Positions 1 through 11,469 of a DNA stretch of 64,000 nt are shown piece by piece; the first letter of the stretch is position 1, and each line of letters starts with the position of its first letter. Origin of the DNA: Diploptera punctata. Its lineage: Eukaryota; Arthropoda; Insecta; Blattodea; Blaberidae. The notes below the pieces were generated by a model. The model made no database searches, was not told where the DNA came from, and was given only the letters and a program-made list of their open reading frames with translations. The position numbers were made by a program, and so were the translations under genes. The DNA is taken from assembly GCA_030220185.1 (NCBI GenBank), contig JASPKZ010007249.1, positions 1,364,001 through 1,428,000 of the forward strand, read 5' to 3'.

Positions 1-77
1 AGCTTGAATGGGTGACAATAGAAATACTTATCAATTTTTTACTGGTAAATCCTAGGAATAAAGACCATTATGTTTAG

Positions 78-212
78 GTGGGAGGATAATATTCGTATGG
101 ATCTTAAGAAAATGGATAACAGAGTTATGAAATGAATTAATTTGGCTGATGATAGGAACTAATGGAGAGCCTTAATGAATGCGGGATTGAACCTTCGGGT
201 TCTATAAGCCAA
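78..212 (+). mobile_element. LINE 3'-end fragment (relative of LINE-A)
   Basis: The stretch reads like the last ~45 codons of a LINE reverse transcriptase ORF: a WEDNIRMDLKKM-like string, then a decayed region, then WRALMNAGLNLRVL just before a stop. It parallels the LINE-A terminus seen at 19680-19810 (WENNINYDLREVDY...WRAYVRAAMNLRVR) but is clearly another subfamily. It has in-frame stops, so it is non-coding today. Seen: the parallel peptide pattern. Inferred: common ancestry with LINE-A. Confidence 0.55.
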
Positions 213-330
213 ATAGATGTAACTTATTACATTGTCGACTTCGGTTGTCTAGAACTATGATGCCCGACTCTAGATCCGAGATTCTCGACATTTTAATTAC
301 AACCAAGTTCAATTGATATTTTTTACATGA

Positions 331-598
331 GGAAAATTTGAATATGCGACTTAATTGAGAAGGTTCCTTATCATAGAGACAGCCCTCAGATATAAAAATC
401 AAAATTCTCACATGCAGAAGTTCTTCTGGTAGGCCTATGTGTTATAGAAATATGCATGAACAATTGAAAATGCGACTTAATTCGTAAGAGAAGTTAAAGA
501 GTGTCGGGTCTTATCGTAGATACAACCCTCGGATATAAACCCCAAAATTCTTAGATATAGGAGCTCATTCTCCATGAGTGTTATAGAAATAAGCATCA
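331..598. repeat. Tandem duplication, two ~133-bp units
   Basis: Two adjacent diverged units share, in order, a 'tgcgacttaatt' block, a 'cttatc(a/g)tag' block, 'ccctc(a/g)gatataaa', a 'caaaattct(c/t)a' block and 'gtgttatagaaata(t/a)gcat'. The first runs about 331-464 and the second 465-598. No coding content is evident and the source is unknown. Confidence 0.7.
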
Positions 599-628
599 AA
601 GATTCAGGAAACAAAGTATTTGGAATTA

Positions 629-932
629 AAAGTAAAGCGATCCCACTACAGGCCTCAGCAGGCCTTTAGGGTAGTAAGAGGTTAAGGCTCCTACTTTTTC
701 TGGACAATCGGCACTTGATGTCAGCCGGGTTGTAAGCCCTGCGTGACGACCGTCTTTACCCCCAGAACAAGCGTCTGGTACTCATTTCCGTTAGAGGCTG
801 AGTTGATCCCAGGGCCACAGTGCCGCCAGAAAATTTGGGTCAGTTTAAAAATTCTTACCCAACCGGTACTTGTACCCTCTACCTTCCGGCTTGTAGCGCA
901 GTACCTTAACCACTACGCTACGGCGTGCCCCC
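629..932 (-). mobile_element. SINE-A copy with 13-bp target-site duplication
   Basis: Read on the minus strand it starts GGGGCACGCCGTAGCGTAGTG, a tRNA-like A box, followed by a B-box-like region, then a ~220-bp body ending GGGATCGCTTTAC. A perfect 13-bp duplication GTATTTGGAATTA flanks it (616-628 and 933-945), showing LINE-type target-primed integration. The same element recurs at 9017-9311, 23676-23963 and, decayed, at 8063-8262. The open frame on the other strand across this interval is an artefact of the repeat. Confidence 0.9.
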
Positions 933-945
933 GTATTTGGAATTA

Positions 946-1640
946 TGTCCATAAAATATGGGCGTGTATGCGCAAGCACTATATAATTTTGTGTCAGTTG
1001 CAAATTTTACATTTCATACATGATATCAAAAATATTAAATGTTCTTTACATATAATGGAATTAAACAAGAAGAGTAAATTATTCGAAATTGATTTTCATA
1101 AAAGTAAAAGGTGATGATATATATATAAACGAGGTATCAGTTACTGGTTGAAGCTTTATCCTGAAGAGAAACGTTATATAAGATCAAATTTTGATATTTT
1201 ATTAAGAAATGAGTATTTAGAAAAATTTTGGATTATTTTATTTATAAAAACAATCAATAATACGTTTAGAGTCTAACATAATAACATCATTTATTATCTG
1301 AAGACTGTTTAACTTCGTCTGATCTATTTTATTTAACAAACTTATCCAAATAGGATTTGCCAAAAGTGACAGTAGAAAAGGAAAAAAATCTCCAAAACGA
1401 AATAAAATAATAAGTTACAAAATAATTTAATGCTCCGCAGGCTATCTCTACATTACGTGGCTGTAGGACTCTAAATTACATTTATTTATACATGTATCCA
1501 AAATCAATTCAGTTCTGAAGAACATTCTTGAAATGAATGCTATGATATCCATTCAGTTGTGGTACTTACAATGAGGATCAATAGAGTCAGCACAATGCAT
1601 CTAATGAATGTGCATCACTTAGGGTCAGTTTCACCAACAG
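946..1640. other. AT-rich DNA without recognised features
   Basis: No splice-bounded exon, RNA gene or known repeat seen; only short chance frames. Confidence 0.6.
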
Positions 1641-2060
1641 AGGTAACTGTATTACGCCTGTTTTTCCCATTTATAATACATAGCTTAAACTGGCGTAATA
1701 CAGTTACCTATAGTGGATTTAAAATTATTTTTCACTGAGAGTAATTAATATTATAATTACAAGGAAATAAATGTTATCTCAGTCAAAGCATAAATGAATG
1801 GTGTGGAACATATGATTCCTTGCTAAAATATTTTTAATTATAAATTGGAATTTTAAATTTATTCATTTAAATTTGTATACATATATTTAAAAAAAATTAA
1901 AATTGTCTTGGTGATGGTAACTATGTACAATAAATTTATAAACAACCATGTCTTGAAAATGATCTCACATAAGGAGATTGAAACGTCGACACAATAAATG
2001 TATGCTTTGACTGAGATAACGTTTATTTCCTTGTAATTATAACAGTTTGTTACCTATGTG
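1641..2060. mobile_element. Compound inverted-repeat (foldback/MITE-like) element
   Basis: Two nested inverted repeats are visible. The outer pair is 1751-1792 against 2001-2042 (ttataattacaaggaaataa... matched by its complement, about 2 mismatches). A second 18-bp pair, aggtaactgtattacgcc and its complement, occurs between about 1641 and 1713. The 3' edge again carries 'gttacct'. No transposase frame is present, so this would be a non-autonomous element; exact termini and target duplication are unclear. Confidence 0.55.
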
Positions 2061-2825
2061 AGAAAAGGGACAATACACTGATGACTATTCATCAAAATCT
2101 ACAATTTTACATGAATTTTGAATTATCGAACTTAGCACTAAATAACTACGATATGAATAGTAAAATAGTTAGTGTTTTTCCAGATATTGTTTGTCAAAGT
2201 GGAAAAATTATCAAATTGACACTGATAAAAATGTGTTGCTATACTTTGATTAATTTATAGAGCTTAATTGATTAAATTAAAAAATTATATAAACATTCTC
2301 AAATTTTATACTAATCCATATTACTGCATTATTATATAAACATAACTAAAATATAACTTTATTATTTAATGTATATGATGTTTTTGTCTAGAAATTTAAG
2401 TCTTAAAATAATAACTGTTAAAAGTAGATATGTACAGGCAATGCTTACAAAATATTTTAGATGTATCTAAAATGTGCATTATTTAAACAAAAATTGAATC
2501 CGTACTTTATTAGCCATTAAGCTCTTTTTTATTACATCAGTCATTGATTTATTATCAAATATGAAACTAGTGTAAACGTACATTATACAATAATTAAATA
2601 TAATCCATACAACAAGAATTATTTTGGGACGTATAAGATTTTTCTTTGTTATGATGAATAAAGTGTGCTGTAATATGTATTTCATATTAAATATATTTTT
2701 GGCCATTCTATAATTGTTTAATATTACATGTCATAAACAAATTATCTAATATTTCGAAAGTTACAATGATGTTACAATTGAATATTGTATTAGCTTACAC
2801 AAAAGATTAGAGACTTTCTGAAAAT
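2061..2825. other. AT-rich DNA without recognised features
   Basis: Very AT-rich; the minus-strand frame around 2479-2706 has low complexity and no family resemblance. Confidence 0.6.
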
Positions 2826-2929
2826 ATGGTTTTGGCTTTGCCACTTACGTGGATGTATGATACATCACGTTGTAATTTTAGATTTTTGAAACTCACCCAA
2901 ACACATACAACTGAATGTATATTTACCAC

Positions 2930-3180
2930 AGGATGTAACTTGTTTTCCCTCAATGTATCCAACTTGGCTTATGACCACTTGTGTTTGAAGGTGCTAGGTT
3001 CGAGACTCCTTCTTCGCCGCTATCGAGACAACTTTCGTTTGCGACTAGAGTCACAATTGTGAGTCAGGCAGACCAACTTCCCAAGAGCTGGCGAGCCCGC
3101 GCGCAACCAAACTCCTCCCGTTTTCACACTCCCCAATATCCCATATACTGTCCTGCTTTTGTTACTTGCCAGCTGTGAAT
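2930..3180 (+). repeat. GC-richer island with a tRNA-like B box
   Basis: About 250 bp much richer in GC than its surroundings. It contains 'ggcttatgaccacttg' followed 30 bases on by 'aggttcgagactcc', the spacing and look of Pol III A/B boxes. It may be an old SINE; no second copy was recognised here. Confidence 0.3.
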
Positions 3181-3189
3181 GGCTCTCAT

Positions 3190-4020
3190 TTTTAGAACTC
3201 CTAACTCATATTGAAATTTCACCAGACGATGTCTGAATGTCAGAACTCTATTATTAACTATTGACTAGTGTATATGAGTTCGTCGACTTCGTGTTATGGC
3301 CAACGTACTCCAGCGACAGGGGTTTATTTCTTGAAGAAGAGTAATTTTAGCTTCCCACATAGTCATTATGGGTTGTAGGCCTCGGTATCCCACTCGTTGT
3401 TGAAGTGTTGAAAATTTTGACTGTGAAAAATTATACGTGATTTTTAGCGAAAGGGATAAATGTTGAAAATGCTAGTACATATGCACCTACAACCATTATT
3501 ATAAAAAAATGATCTAGAACTTTGAATTTAAGGTTTATTCTAGAAACAAATCAACATCTAAAGACGAGAAATTTAATACATTTTCTTTTAATTATTGGAT
3601 GTTTAGATTTTACTTATATATACGGTATCAGTAATCCACTTCATTACTTTTATTTTTGATAAAATATAAATTTTTCACCATATAAATATATTATTTATAA
3701 AAATGCATGATGTTCAGGCGAAACTATTTGTTAGAAGTCGCGATATAACTATTAGCAGTTAAAGCTACTGTAGAAAGTATTGCCATTACTCATTACAATT
3801 ATTGTGTTCCAAAGCCGTAATCATTCATTTGCATAAAAGTCATTCATATTATATTAATCAATCTTCACTTATTTTATTGTTATTACGATATTATTTAAAA
3901 TCTAAGTTATTCTTGTATTTTATTAATTATATCCATACTTTTAATATTATTATTTGTATTTTATATCACACGGTTGAGGTTATATATTTTATTAGAAAAC
4001 TTGTTTACCTTTTTTTTTAT
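3190..4020. other. AT-rich DNA without recognised features
   Basis: No supported gene or repeat; frames here are A/T-driven. Confidence 0.55.
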
Positions 4021-4025
4021 TTGTA

Positions 4026-4119
4026 ACTCCGTTTTCCTCAACTTTAATATTTCATGTATTATCTTCGAAAAGCTTTACCAAGATAATACGTAAAATATTG
4101 AAGTTTAGGAAGACGGAGT
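4026..4119. repeat. Long hairpin: 40-bp arms, 14-base loop
   Basis: 4026-4065 (actccgttttcctcaacttt...) is the near-complement of 4080-4119 (...gttt aggaagacggagt). About 35 of 40 positions pair. It could be a mini foldback transposon or, less likely, a transcribed hairpin precursor. Confidence 0.7.
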
Positions 4120-4204
4120 ATAAAAATAAAAATAAAGTATAAAAGTTTTATTAATTACTATTTAGGTCTTTAAATGCTGTTATTTGATTTGTTGGTAGAT
4201 CAAA

Positions 4205-4362
4205 AATGAGATAGGAGAATAACATTAACTATGATTTGAAGGAAGTAGATTATACAGGGAATGATTGAAAAGCATTAGCTCAGGATAGGGATGTATGGAG
4301 AGCTTATGTCAGCGCAGCCATGAACCTACGGGTTCGATAGTGCCAGTGAGTAAGTAAGTATA
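4205..4362 (+). mobile_element. LINE-A 3'-end fragment
   Basis: Matches the 3' end of the 17822-19835 LINE-A copy: '...gagaataacattaactatgat...' to '...aacctacgggttcgatag', then 'tgccagtgag' and the GTAA tail. It keeps the final codons (MNLRVR-stop) but has an upstream stop (gattga). It is a 5'-truncated dead copy. Confidence 0.85.
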
Positions 4363-5010
4363 TTCGCTACGCTGCTTGTTCTTTATGTTTCTCAAACTAA
4401 GTACGATAAAAAAAGACTAATGAAGTATAATTGCTGAACTGAACACCCAAATAATCTTAATTACCGTATTCTAAATTCATGTCACTTAAAACGTGGATTA
4501 AACAATTATGTTGTCGACAATTAGGTTAATTAAAGGATGAGATGTAGAAAAATAATATAATTAATATATTTTTAGCTTCTCTACTAAACTTTATACATTT
4601 TGTTTGGGAACATTATTTTTCTTGCACAATTAAATGTATTATAGAGATGTACTGTGGATGAAGAATTTAGTAGAATGAACTGAAAATTTTCTATTTTCTG
4701 AAAAATTTTAATCTCCCAAAAGTTTAAATGATCATGGATGCAAAGTCGCCAAACGAAGGAGCGTTTAAGACTGGAAAATCACTTTCTTGTGAAGAGTATT
4801 TTGAAGAAAAGAAAAAACCTAAATCTATAAAAAAAAATGTCACAATTACATTTTACTTTTATAATATTTTTCCTTGTGAAGAAAGATGTAATTAATTTTT
4901 TATCACTACATGCTGGTAATAGAAAGATAGTGAGTATAAATCTTTGGAGACTTTTCATTGTGTTTGATATAAAATTATGTTGGATAAACAATCATATTAA
5001 AGAAATTTCA
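4363..5010. other. AT-rich DNA without recognised features
   Basis: Nothing supported. Confidence 0.55.
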
Positions 5011-5017
5011 AATTAAA

Positions 5018-5235
5018 GGTTTTTTGGACATTAACGTGAAAACCCCCAAATAAATTAAAGCACAATTTAAGAAGGATATATTAGCCACACGTTTAAAATA
5101 ATTTGGAATATATAGGGCTAATTGTATAAATGTGGAAATCTGCTCCAAGAATTCTGGAAGTTAATCATTTAAAGAGTTTTAAGATAATTTGTGTTAATTA
5201 AACTAAAAATACTGCCTAATTGACATACTAAGTTG
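5018..5235 (+). repeat. Dispersed repeat, copy 1
   Basis: Shares ordered blocks with 6955-7110: 'aaataaattaaa', 'gaaggatactttagcca'-like, and 'attgta(t/c)(a/t)aatgtgg'. Non-coding, family unknown. Confidence 0.5.
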
Positions 5236-5744
5236 CTAATTTAAATAAAATAGCGAAAGAGCGTCATTATTGCATTTATTTTGTGCAATTTCTCTTATAT
5301 GCATAACTTGTTTTGAGGTGAACTTGGTTTTGCTAAAATGTTATTTCGACATGCAAATTGCCATGCTTTACATATTATATGTCTTTACATTGTGTTAATG
5401 ACGGAAGAGTGCTTTAAATTCTCACATGGAGTTGCTCCCACTAGTAGAGCCTATTGTTTATATTCTAGAAGCATATTACTTATTGTTTTAATGGCATACC
5501 ACACATTACTTATTTTATAATTTTAGTTTTAATTACGAGTTTTCTATCTTTACGACATCAGTAATTATTCTTCTATAGTAAGAACGTTGTAAATTAGAAT
5601 TCACTTTAATCTTGGAGAAATTATGAGAAATGTAAGCCTACTTTAGGTATATAGAACCCAGAACAATGATAATATGAAAGTAAGCTATTTTGTGACATAT
5701 TGTCTGCGATTTAATTCTCATTTTACTTCAAGATTCAATCTATC

Positions 5745-6230
5745 TTTCTATCTCCATGGCGTTACGGTCCGTGTAGGGCCAGAGCCCTGTACTATCAAGC
5801 CCATTCTCTTCTATCTTGCATCTTTCTCCTTCATCCTCTTATTCCCAACTCCCTCATATCCTCATCTGTGTTCTCCAAACATTTCTTTCTCGGTCTTCAC
5901 ACTCATTTTCGTCCACCTGGTTTCCCTTTGCTATTTTTTGTAGTATGGATTCCTCCTCACTTTTTTCCACATGTCCCCTATGGTTAACATTTATAGTATT
6001 CGGGTGCATTAATAATACCCAACATATATTCGCCCCATCTAAGTCTTGTAGGCCTACTTTTTATTGTTCTCATAATTTGGGGACTTTCATACATTTAATA
6101 GAGATATTCATTTGTTCTAATTTTCCACTCTCCATTTTCATATTTAGATCCATAAATCCTTTGTAATATCTTCCTTTCCCTTGCTGCAATTTTAAGTTCA
6201 TCGCTCCACAGCATTCATAAAATAGGACTA
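5745..6230 (-). mobile_element. LINE 3'-end fragment, different lineage
   Basis: Minus-strand translation in shifting frames gives a typical LINE tail: RPTRLRWGEYMLG, later GKPGGRKWSVKTEKEM (position of the usual GRP-x-x-x-W motif), and a GC-rich end ending near 'GPYTDRNAMEIER'. Several stops and shifts interrupt it. The plus-strand serine/phenylalanine-rich frames over the same bases are shadows. Confidence 0.45.
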
Positions 6231-6629
6231 TATTATAATCTTGTTAATAATTTTAGTTGAATATTGTATATATATATGTATATAGTGAGAACCAAGTGAG
6301 ATTTAGTGCTGATTATATGGATTTTCAGTATATTTTCATTAAAAAACTGCGTTGTGACTGTAAAAAGATGAAATTGAATTATGGAATTTTCTATTTATTA
6401 AATTGAATGTATGATCATGCTATTCACTTTTTAATAGAAATATAAATGTGATATATGTAATACTTTGAAGAGAAAATATTTGGATTTGTCAATTCAGGAC
6501 ATTTAAAATCTTACAACTCCTATGAAGAGTTCAGTTAAAGAATATGCCAAAATTCAATTTTGTATTTTTAAAATATCATTGCCGTTATGTAGGCATCAGA
6601 TTTAATTGTATTTCATTACACGATAAAGA

Positions 6630-6817
6630 GTTAAAGTTTTAATAATTGTATAACAGTACCTGATATCTCGATCGTCCTCAGTAATTTGCAGTGTTGTTTT
6701 ATAGGAGGCCTTTCGATAACTTATATATCATCTTCTGCTTTCATTTTGGTACACTGCACAAATTATTGAGGACGACTGGGATATCAGGTACTGTTATACA
6801 ATTATTAAAACTTTAAC
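6630..6817. mobile_element. Foldback MITE with ~65-bp terminal inverted repeats
   Basis: 6630-6693 (gttaaagttttaataattgt...) and 6752-6817 are inverted copies with only a few mismatches, separated by ~58 bases. There is no coding capacity. Flanks do not show a clear target duplication. Confidence 0.8.
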
Positions 6818-6954
6818 ACAGTAACCTCAACGGAGTTTCATAAAGTATTTTAAAAACGATAAAGACTGTCAAATATCTTGAACTTTTTGTTATGTATGGT
6901 ATAAAACTACACTCGATAATCTAACTTACATAGAAAAATTAAAAATTGCCAACA

Positions 6955-7110
6955 TTTTCCTTCTGTTCTTCAACGTGTAAAAGGACTAAATAAATTAAAA
7001 ACTTAATTAGGAAGGATACTTTAGCCAATTGGAATGAAGAATTGTACTAATGTGGCAACATATTGTAAATGAATGATTTAAGATTATTAGGAAAATCTAT
7101 TTAAACAGGC
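6955..7110 (+). repeat. Dispersed repeat, copy 2
   Basis: Partner of 5018-5235, same block order; diverged. Confidence 0.5.
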
Positions 7111-7539
7111 TTCCTTACCTACAGCATATATAATAGACCTAGGCCTATAACCTTTTATAGTGTTTTCACCAGTAATTATAATGATGATGAGATGAAGAAG
7201 AAAAATAAGAAGAAGAATCAGCAGATTTTATTGGTATTTCATAAATAAATAATAGCAAAATCATGCTTTTCTTTCAATGAATCATCGAATATTTGATCCG
7301 TCTCCATGGCGTGGTGGATAGAATTTCTATCTTCCACTCCGTACAGAGATCTGCAAAGTTTCCCGGCAAGTTGGAATTTTATATGTCCACTTTAAACCTA
7401 GACGTGTTTTCTGAACATGTGTTAAAGTGTGTACAAAAGAAAATAATTAAAAAAGAAATAAAAGAAAAAACAGAAAATGAAGGAAAACAAGGAGAAAAAA
7501 TTGTTAATGAAGTGAATTACATGATATGTAAGTAAATTA

Positions 7540-8060
7540 AACAAAATGAGATAATGCACACCGTACATAAGTTGACTACACCCTATAAATAACTAAGATA
7601 AACATTTTAAACTCATATAAATCTTAATTAAATTCCTAAAGTATGACGTATTAAATCACACATTATTCTTGTTTACAAATGTATTACGTTGAAAGAGTGA
7701 GAGAGAGTTTGAAGATGTGAAATAATTAGACCGGCAGTACTTAGATGCCAAACCGTGTAATAATATTAATGTATCATATGCATGTTAGTAAATCACAAAA
7801 TAAATTGCTACGTGAATTCTGTGCAGTATGTTACACCAAAAAATTGTTTCTTTCATTAACATGCACTTGGCTCACATTGCAGTCTCCTATCACCAGTCGG
7901 TATCATCCAAAAACCCTTCATATCTTGACTCCTATGAAAGCAGATTTATAATACGCGAAATGAAGACGAAGAGAAAATAGCTTTATGTGTTATTGATACC
8001 AAAATGCGTATCTAATACAGTATTTCACGGTAATAATAAATTACTTGGATTCAGTCTATG
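7540..8060. other. AT-rich DNA without recognised features
   Basis: No supported features. Confidence 0.55.
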
Positions 8061-8062
8061 AA

Positions 8063-8262
8063 ATAATCCGAGATGTCAGTCGGGATGTCAGACTTTCGTA
8101 ACGGTCTTTACCACCAGATTATGCGTCTGGTACTCATTTAAGTTAGAAGTGCCGCCAAAGATTTAGAGCTGTTTTAAAAATGTCAACCCCATCGTGAATC
8201 GAGTTCACAACAATTAAGCTTATAGCGTGTTGCCATAACCAACTATGCTATGGCGTACCTGT
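8063..8262 (-). mobile_element. SINE-A, decayed copy
   Basis: Retains 'cagattatgcgtctggtactcattt', 'gtgccgcca' and the head complement 'aactatgctatggcgtac' in the SINE-A order on the minus strand. Internal deletions relative to 9017-9311; no clear duplication. Confidence 0.75.
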
Positions 8263-8499
8263 GAGAAAAAAAAAATTACTTCGTTGCTAAAGAGAGCAAA
8301 GATTCCCTTGTCCAAAAAAAGAATGTGTATTCATATTTTACTTATTTATAAGACATAAAAAATATTAATTAATTTTGTAAGAACAAAATATTAATGGGAT
8401 TACAAATTAAATTTTCGCATTATTTTGTCCAATCAGAATAATTTCCTCGTAAATATGTTGATACAATGTCTTATAAACTATTTATTTAGGCTTATTTAT

Positions 8500-8965
8500 T
8501 TATTACCCTGCGTTGCCCGGGCATTTATTTATCCCAATATCCTTGTTACGAATCAGCATAATTACCCCAAAAACTATGGATTTGACACTAAACTCGGTCA
8601 ATTTGGACATTTTATTTTTATCCCTCCTCACCCTCTTTTCCATGCAGAAGGGTGCTAAAGTTAGCATCGGAATTGTCATCCTTCATCTCAGTAAACCTGA
8701 AAACTAGGGATTTGACACTAATATCTGTCCTTTATCATTTTTCTCTCACCCCGCTAGGGATGCTAAGGATCAAATTTGTTTAAATGTCATTAGGGACCGA
8801 TGAGGTTAGCAACTCCGAAACTATGAAATAGGCACTAACCACGGTCATTTTTGACATTATTTTTCACCTCTTCTCATCCCTTCGGTGTGCTGGGGGTCAA
8901 ATTTGGACATATATGACATCTGCACTGTCACCAATGAGCTTAGCGAGCCCGAAAACTAGGACTTC
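8500..8965 (+). repeat. Three diverged ~130-bp tandem units
   Basis: A block 'aaaactatggatttgacactaa ... ggtcattt...gacattattttt...cacc...' recurs at about 8560, 8700 and 8820, each followed by 'gtgctaagg/gggtcaaatttg' and ending '...gcccgaaaactagg'. The preceding 'cctgcgttgcccgggcattta' resembles sequences often near Helitron ends, so these may be internal repeats of a decayed Helitron (inference). Confidence 0.6.
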
Positions 8966-9016
8966 AGTAAAAGTAATAATGTCTTTAGTAACACTATAGG
9001 CCTACTATTACTTACA

Positions 9017-9311
9017 AGGGGCACGCCGTAGCGTAGTGGTTAAGGCACTGAACTACAAGCCGGAGGGTCGAGGGTTCAAGTCCCGTTGGGGTCAGGATTT
9101 TTAAACTGACCCAAACGCTCTGGCGGCGCTATGGCCCTGGGGTCGACTCAGCCTCTAACGGAAATGAGTACCAGACGCTTGTTCTGGGGGTAAAGGCGGC
9201 CGTCACGCAGGGCTGACAACCCGGCTGACATAAAGTGCCGATTGTCTAGAAACAGTGGGAGCCTTAACCTCCTACTACCCCAAGGGCCTCCGGGCCTGTT
9301 GTGGGATCACT
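9017..9311 (+). mobile_element. SINE-A reference copy
   Basis: Head GGGGCACGCCGTAGCGTAGTG then 'gttaaggcactg' gives a tRNA-like A-box region; 'gggttcaagtcccg' is the B box. The body continues through 'gactcagcctctaacggaaa' and ends 'gtgggatcactttac'. TTACTTAC-like repeats border both ends (about 9009-9016 and 9312-9319). This is the best preserved SINE-A copy and defines the family in this window. Confidence 0.9.
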
Positions 9312-9327
9312 TTACTTACTAATTACG

Positions 9328-9722
9328 AGCATTTGACAATATAGTTCTTAGGAAAAAGTTTGGACTAAAGAGAGATGAACAGACAGGTGAATGGAAAAGA
9401 CTACATAACAGTGAGCTACATGGTCCTTATAGGAGGCCAAATATAATAATAACAATTAAGTCATGTAGACTGCGATGGGCAGGACATGTGGCACGAATGG
9501 AGAACGAAAGAGGTGCATGAATACCTCTTGTAGGAAAACCAGAGGGAAAACGTCCAGTCAGACAAATTATAGGTGGGAGAATAATAGTAACCATGCTTTG
9601 AGGAAGTAGATTATACAGGGGATGATTGGAAAACATTTACTCAGGATAGGGATGTATGGAGAGCTTATGTTCGTGCGGCTATGAACCTACGGGTTCGATA
9701 GAGCCAGTGAGTTAGTTGGTTA
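9328..9722 (+). mobile_element. LINE-A 3'-end fragment
   Basis: Starts in the codons for FENKVLRKIFG-like sequence and runs to '...aacctacgggttcgatag' plus a GTTA tail. The reading frame is broken by stops (for example after RGA). It lies immediately after the SINE-A copy, so two integrations are adjacent here. Confidence 0.85.
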
Positions 9723-9989
9723 TTATTTTATAACATTATAGGTATAAAGAATAGACGTCGATTTTCCCTCTTGTTAAACATTTATTTAATTTCTAAAACT
9801 ATTTAAGTTGGCAAGTGAATATGCAATATTTATAAAATGCCTCAGCATTTTATAGACTTTTTTTATATTCAAAACTTTACATTAGCTACCCATAACTGTT
9901 TCCAGGCTAATAAAAAGCATAACAATGCTCATGAATCAGAATATGACTTTTATTATGCTGCTCTTTACATTCATTTCCTGGAGTGAAGA

Positions 9990-10290
9990 AGTCGATCGAA
10001 AATAAAATTTGGCTTTTCACGAAATTCTACAATCCGATCAAAGAAACCTGCATGTCATTAAAAATGTCCATAATGTTAGTATAGGAAGTTCGGGTAATGT
10101 CGACCCTTCTGTTTGAGTGGACCCTGTTAATATCTTCTTTAATTGGTGCTGCTCTCGAACAGAAAATATCAAACTTCTTCCCCTCATCAATTTTGACGGG
10201 TTCAAGGCCAATTTCTTTTATTCTTTGTGCGAAGAAGGATTTCTTTGTGATATTTATGAAAATGACCACTTTAAAAATTTTTCAAGCTAA
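9990..10290 (-). pseudogene. Unrecognised coding-like relic
   Basis: An 80-codon minus frame (10027-10269) begins MVIFINITKKSFFAQRIKEI and contains EPVKIDEGKKFDIF and DINRVHSNRRVDITRTSY. Composition is less AT-biased than the surroundings and amino-acid use looks protein-like, so it may be a gene or transposon remnant. I do not recognise the family. No convincing splice sites frame it, and the downstream part runs into stops. It could also be a chance frame. Confidence 0.25.
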
Positions 10291-10299
10291 GAATTCATT

Positions 10300-11185
10300 C
10301 CTAATTTCTGCTATTGAATGTTACAAATGTTGAAAAAACTCCTAAATATATTATATTATGTAGATGTTGTTTTAATGTACTGACGGATTTGGTTTGATAT
10401 TATGTGACATGGTGGCTGTATAAATTAATCAAACATAACAAAGGAATTATGTTTATGTGGACCCTCCATGAGGGCCTGTGTTCACTTTACACGAATATGT
10501 TGTATATTTTATCAATGAGGAGATGCTATCTGTAGAAACCATTCACTTAATTAATTTTATTTAATATCCTTGTGTAATTTTACTAAACCCAAAGACCGTC
10601 GCTTTCTGTAGTTGAATGACGTGTGAATGTTATAATCAACAATAATTTTTCAAAACATTAAATAAATATCAACGCTTTTTAATTACGATAGTCATAAATA
10701 TTTTCAGGTTAATCTGTGCCTGTCTGTATAAATTAATAGAGTAAATAAACTTAAAAATAGACTAAAAGCTAGGGTGGACTTTGGGGGTCCACTTTATCTG
10801 AATATGGAGGTTAAAGTGGACCTTTCTTGTAATGTAAAAAAGTTTATAAATTATGAAGATGTTTCCATATTTGAATAAAATAACAATACTCTCATAGTTA
10901 CAATACTAATGATAATCACTGTAATTAAACAAAATTAAGATCCCTTAATTAAAAGAGAAGAACAACAAATTCAGAACAGGGTTCCAGATTATACGAAGTT
11001 CCTCTACTTTTTTGACTGAATTTAATTTGTTACTTTTATGATAAATTAGGAGAAACATATATAGAACATTAAAAACGACCATATATTAAAGTATTTAATA
11101 AAAAGGTGGAAGGATATACATTATCTCAAGAAATAAAAGTCTTTATTTTATTTGAATAGTCAAAACTTACCTACTGTAATAATTG
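10300..11185. other. AT-rich DNA; a repeated 'gtggacc' motif block
   Basis: Two short related blocks occur at about 10450-10500 and 10770-10830, each with 'gtggac(c/t)', 'tccactttaTctgaatatg'-like sequence. Otherwise nothing supported. Confidence 0.4.
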
Positions 11186-11189
11186 GATC

Positions 11190-11460
11190 CGATCTATAGT
11201 AGTATTAGTAGCAGTAATTCCCATCGCCCCTCCAAGGAGCATAGGGCTTCAACAAAAGACTTCCAACAGATTTCTTGACAGTATTTTAACTTCACTCCAA
11301 CTCTTCCAAATTGCTCAGCTTCCTTTCTAATAGTATTTTGCCAGGTAATTATGGGTCTTCCTCCTCCTCTTCTGCGCATTCCTTGAGGATTTCATTCCAC
11401 AGCCGTTTTTGCTATATTCCCATCTTCCTTTCTCAAAAACCGATATAAATTAGGTTCAAA
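11190..11460 (-). mobile_element. LINE 3'-end fragment with CTA/TAC-rich tail
   Basis: Minus frame 11194-11379 reads MRRRGGGRPIITWQNTIRKE ... FVEALCSLEGRWE, the usual end of an insect LINE ORF (GRP-x-x-x-W, then SFVEALCSLEGR). The 3' tail is 'ctgctactaatactacta'. Upstream sequence continues the family in another frame (KxDGNIAKTAVE-like). It is 5' truncated and dead. Confidence 0.65.
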
Positions 11461-11469
11461 TTCATATCA

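Noticed and set aside
743..1114. 123-codon plus frame
   Set aside because: Mostly antisense SINE-A plus AT-rich flank.
5338..5520. 60-codon plus frame
   Set aside because: No domain, no start context, no splice sites; AT-rich chance frame.
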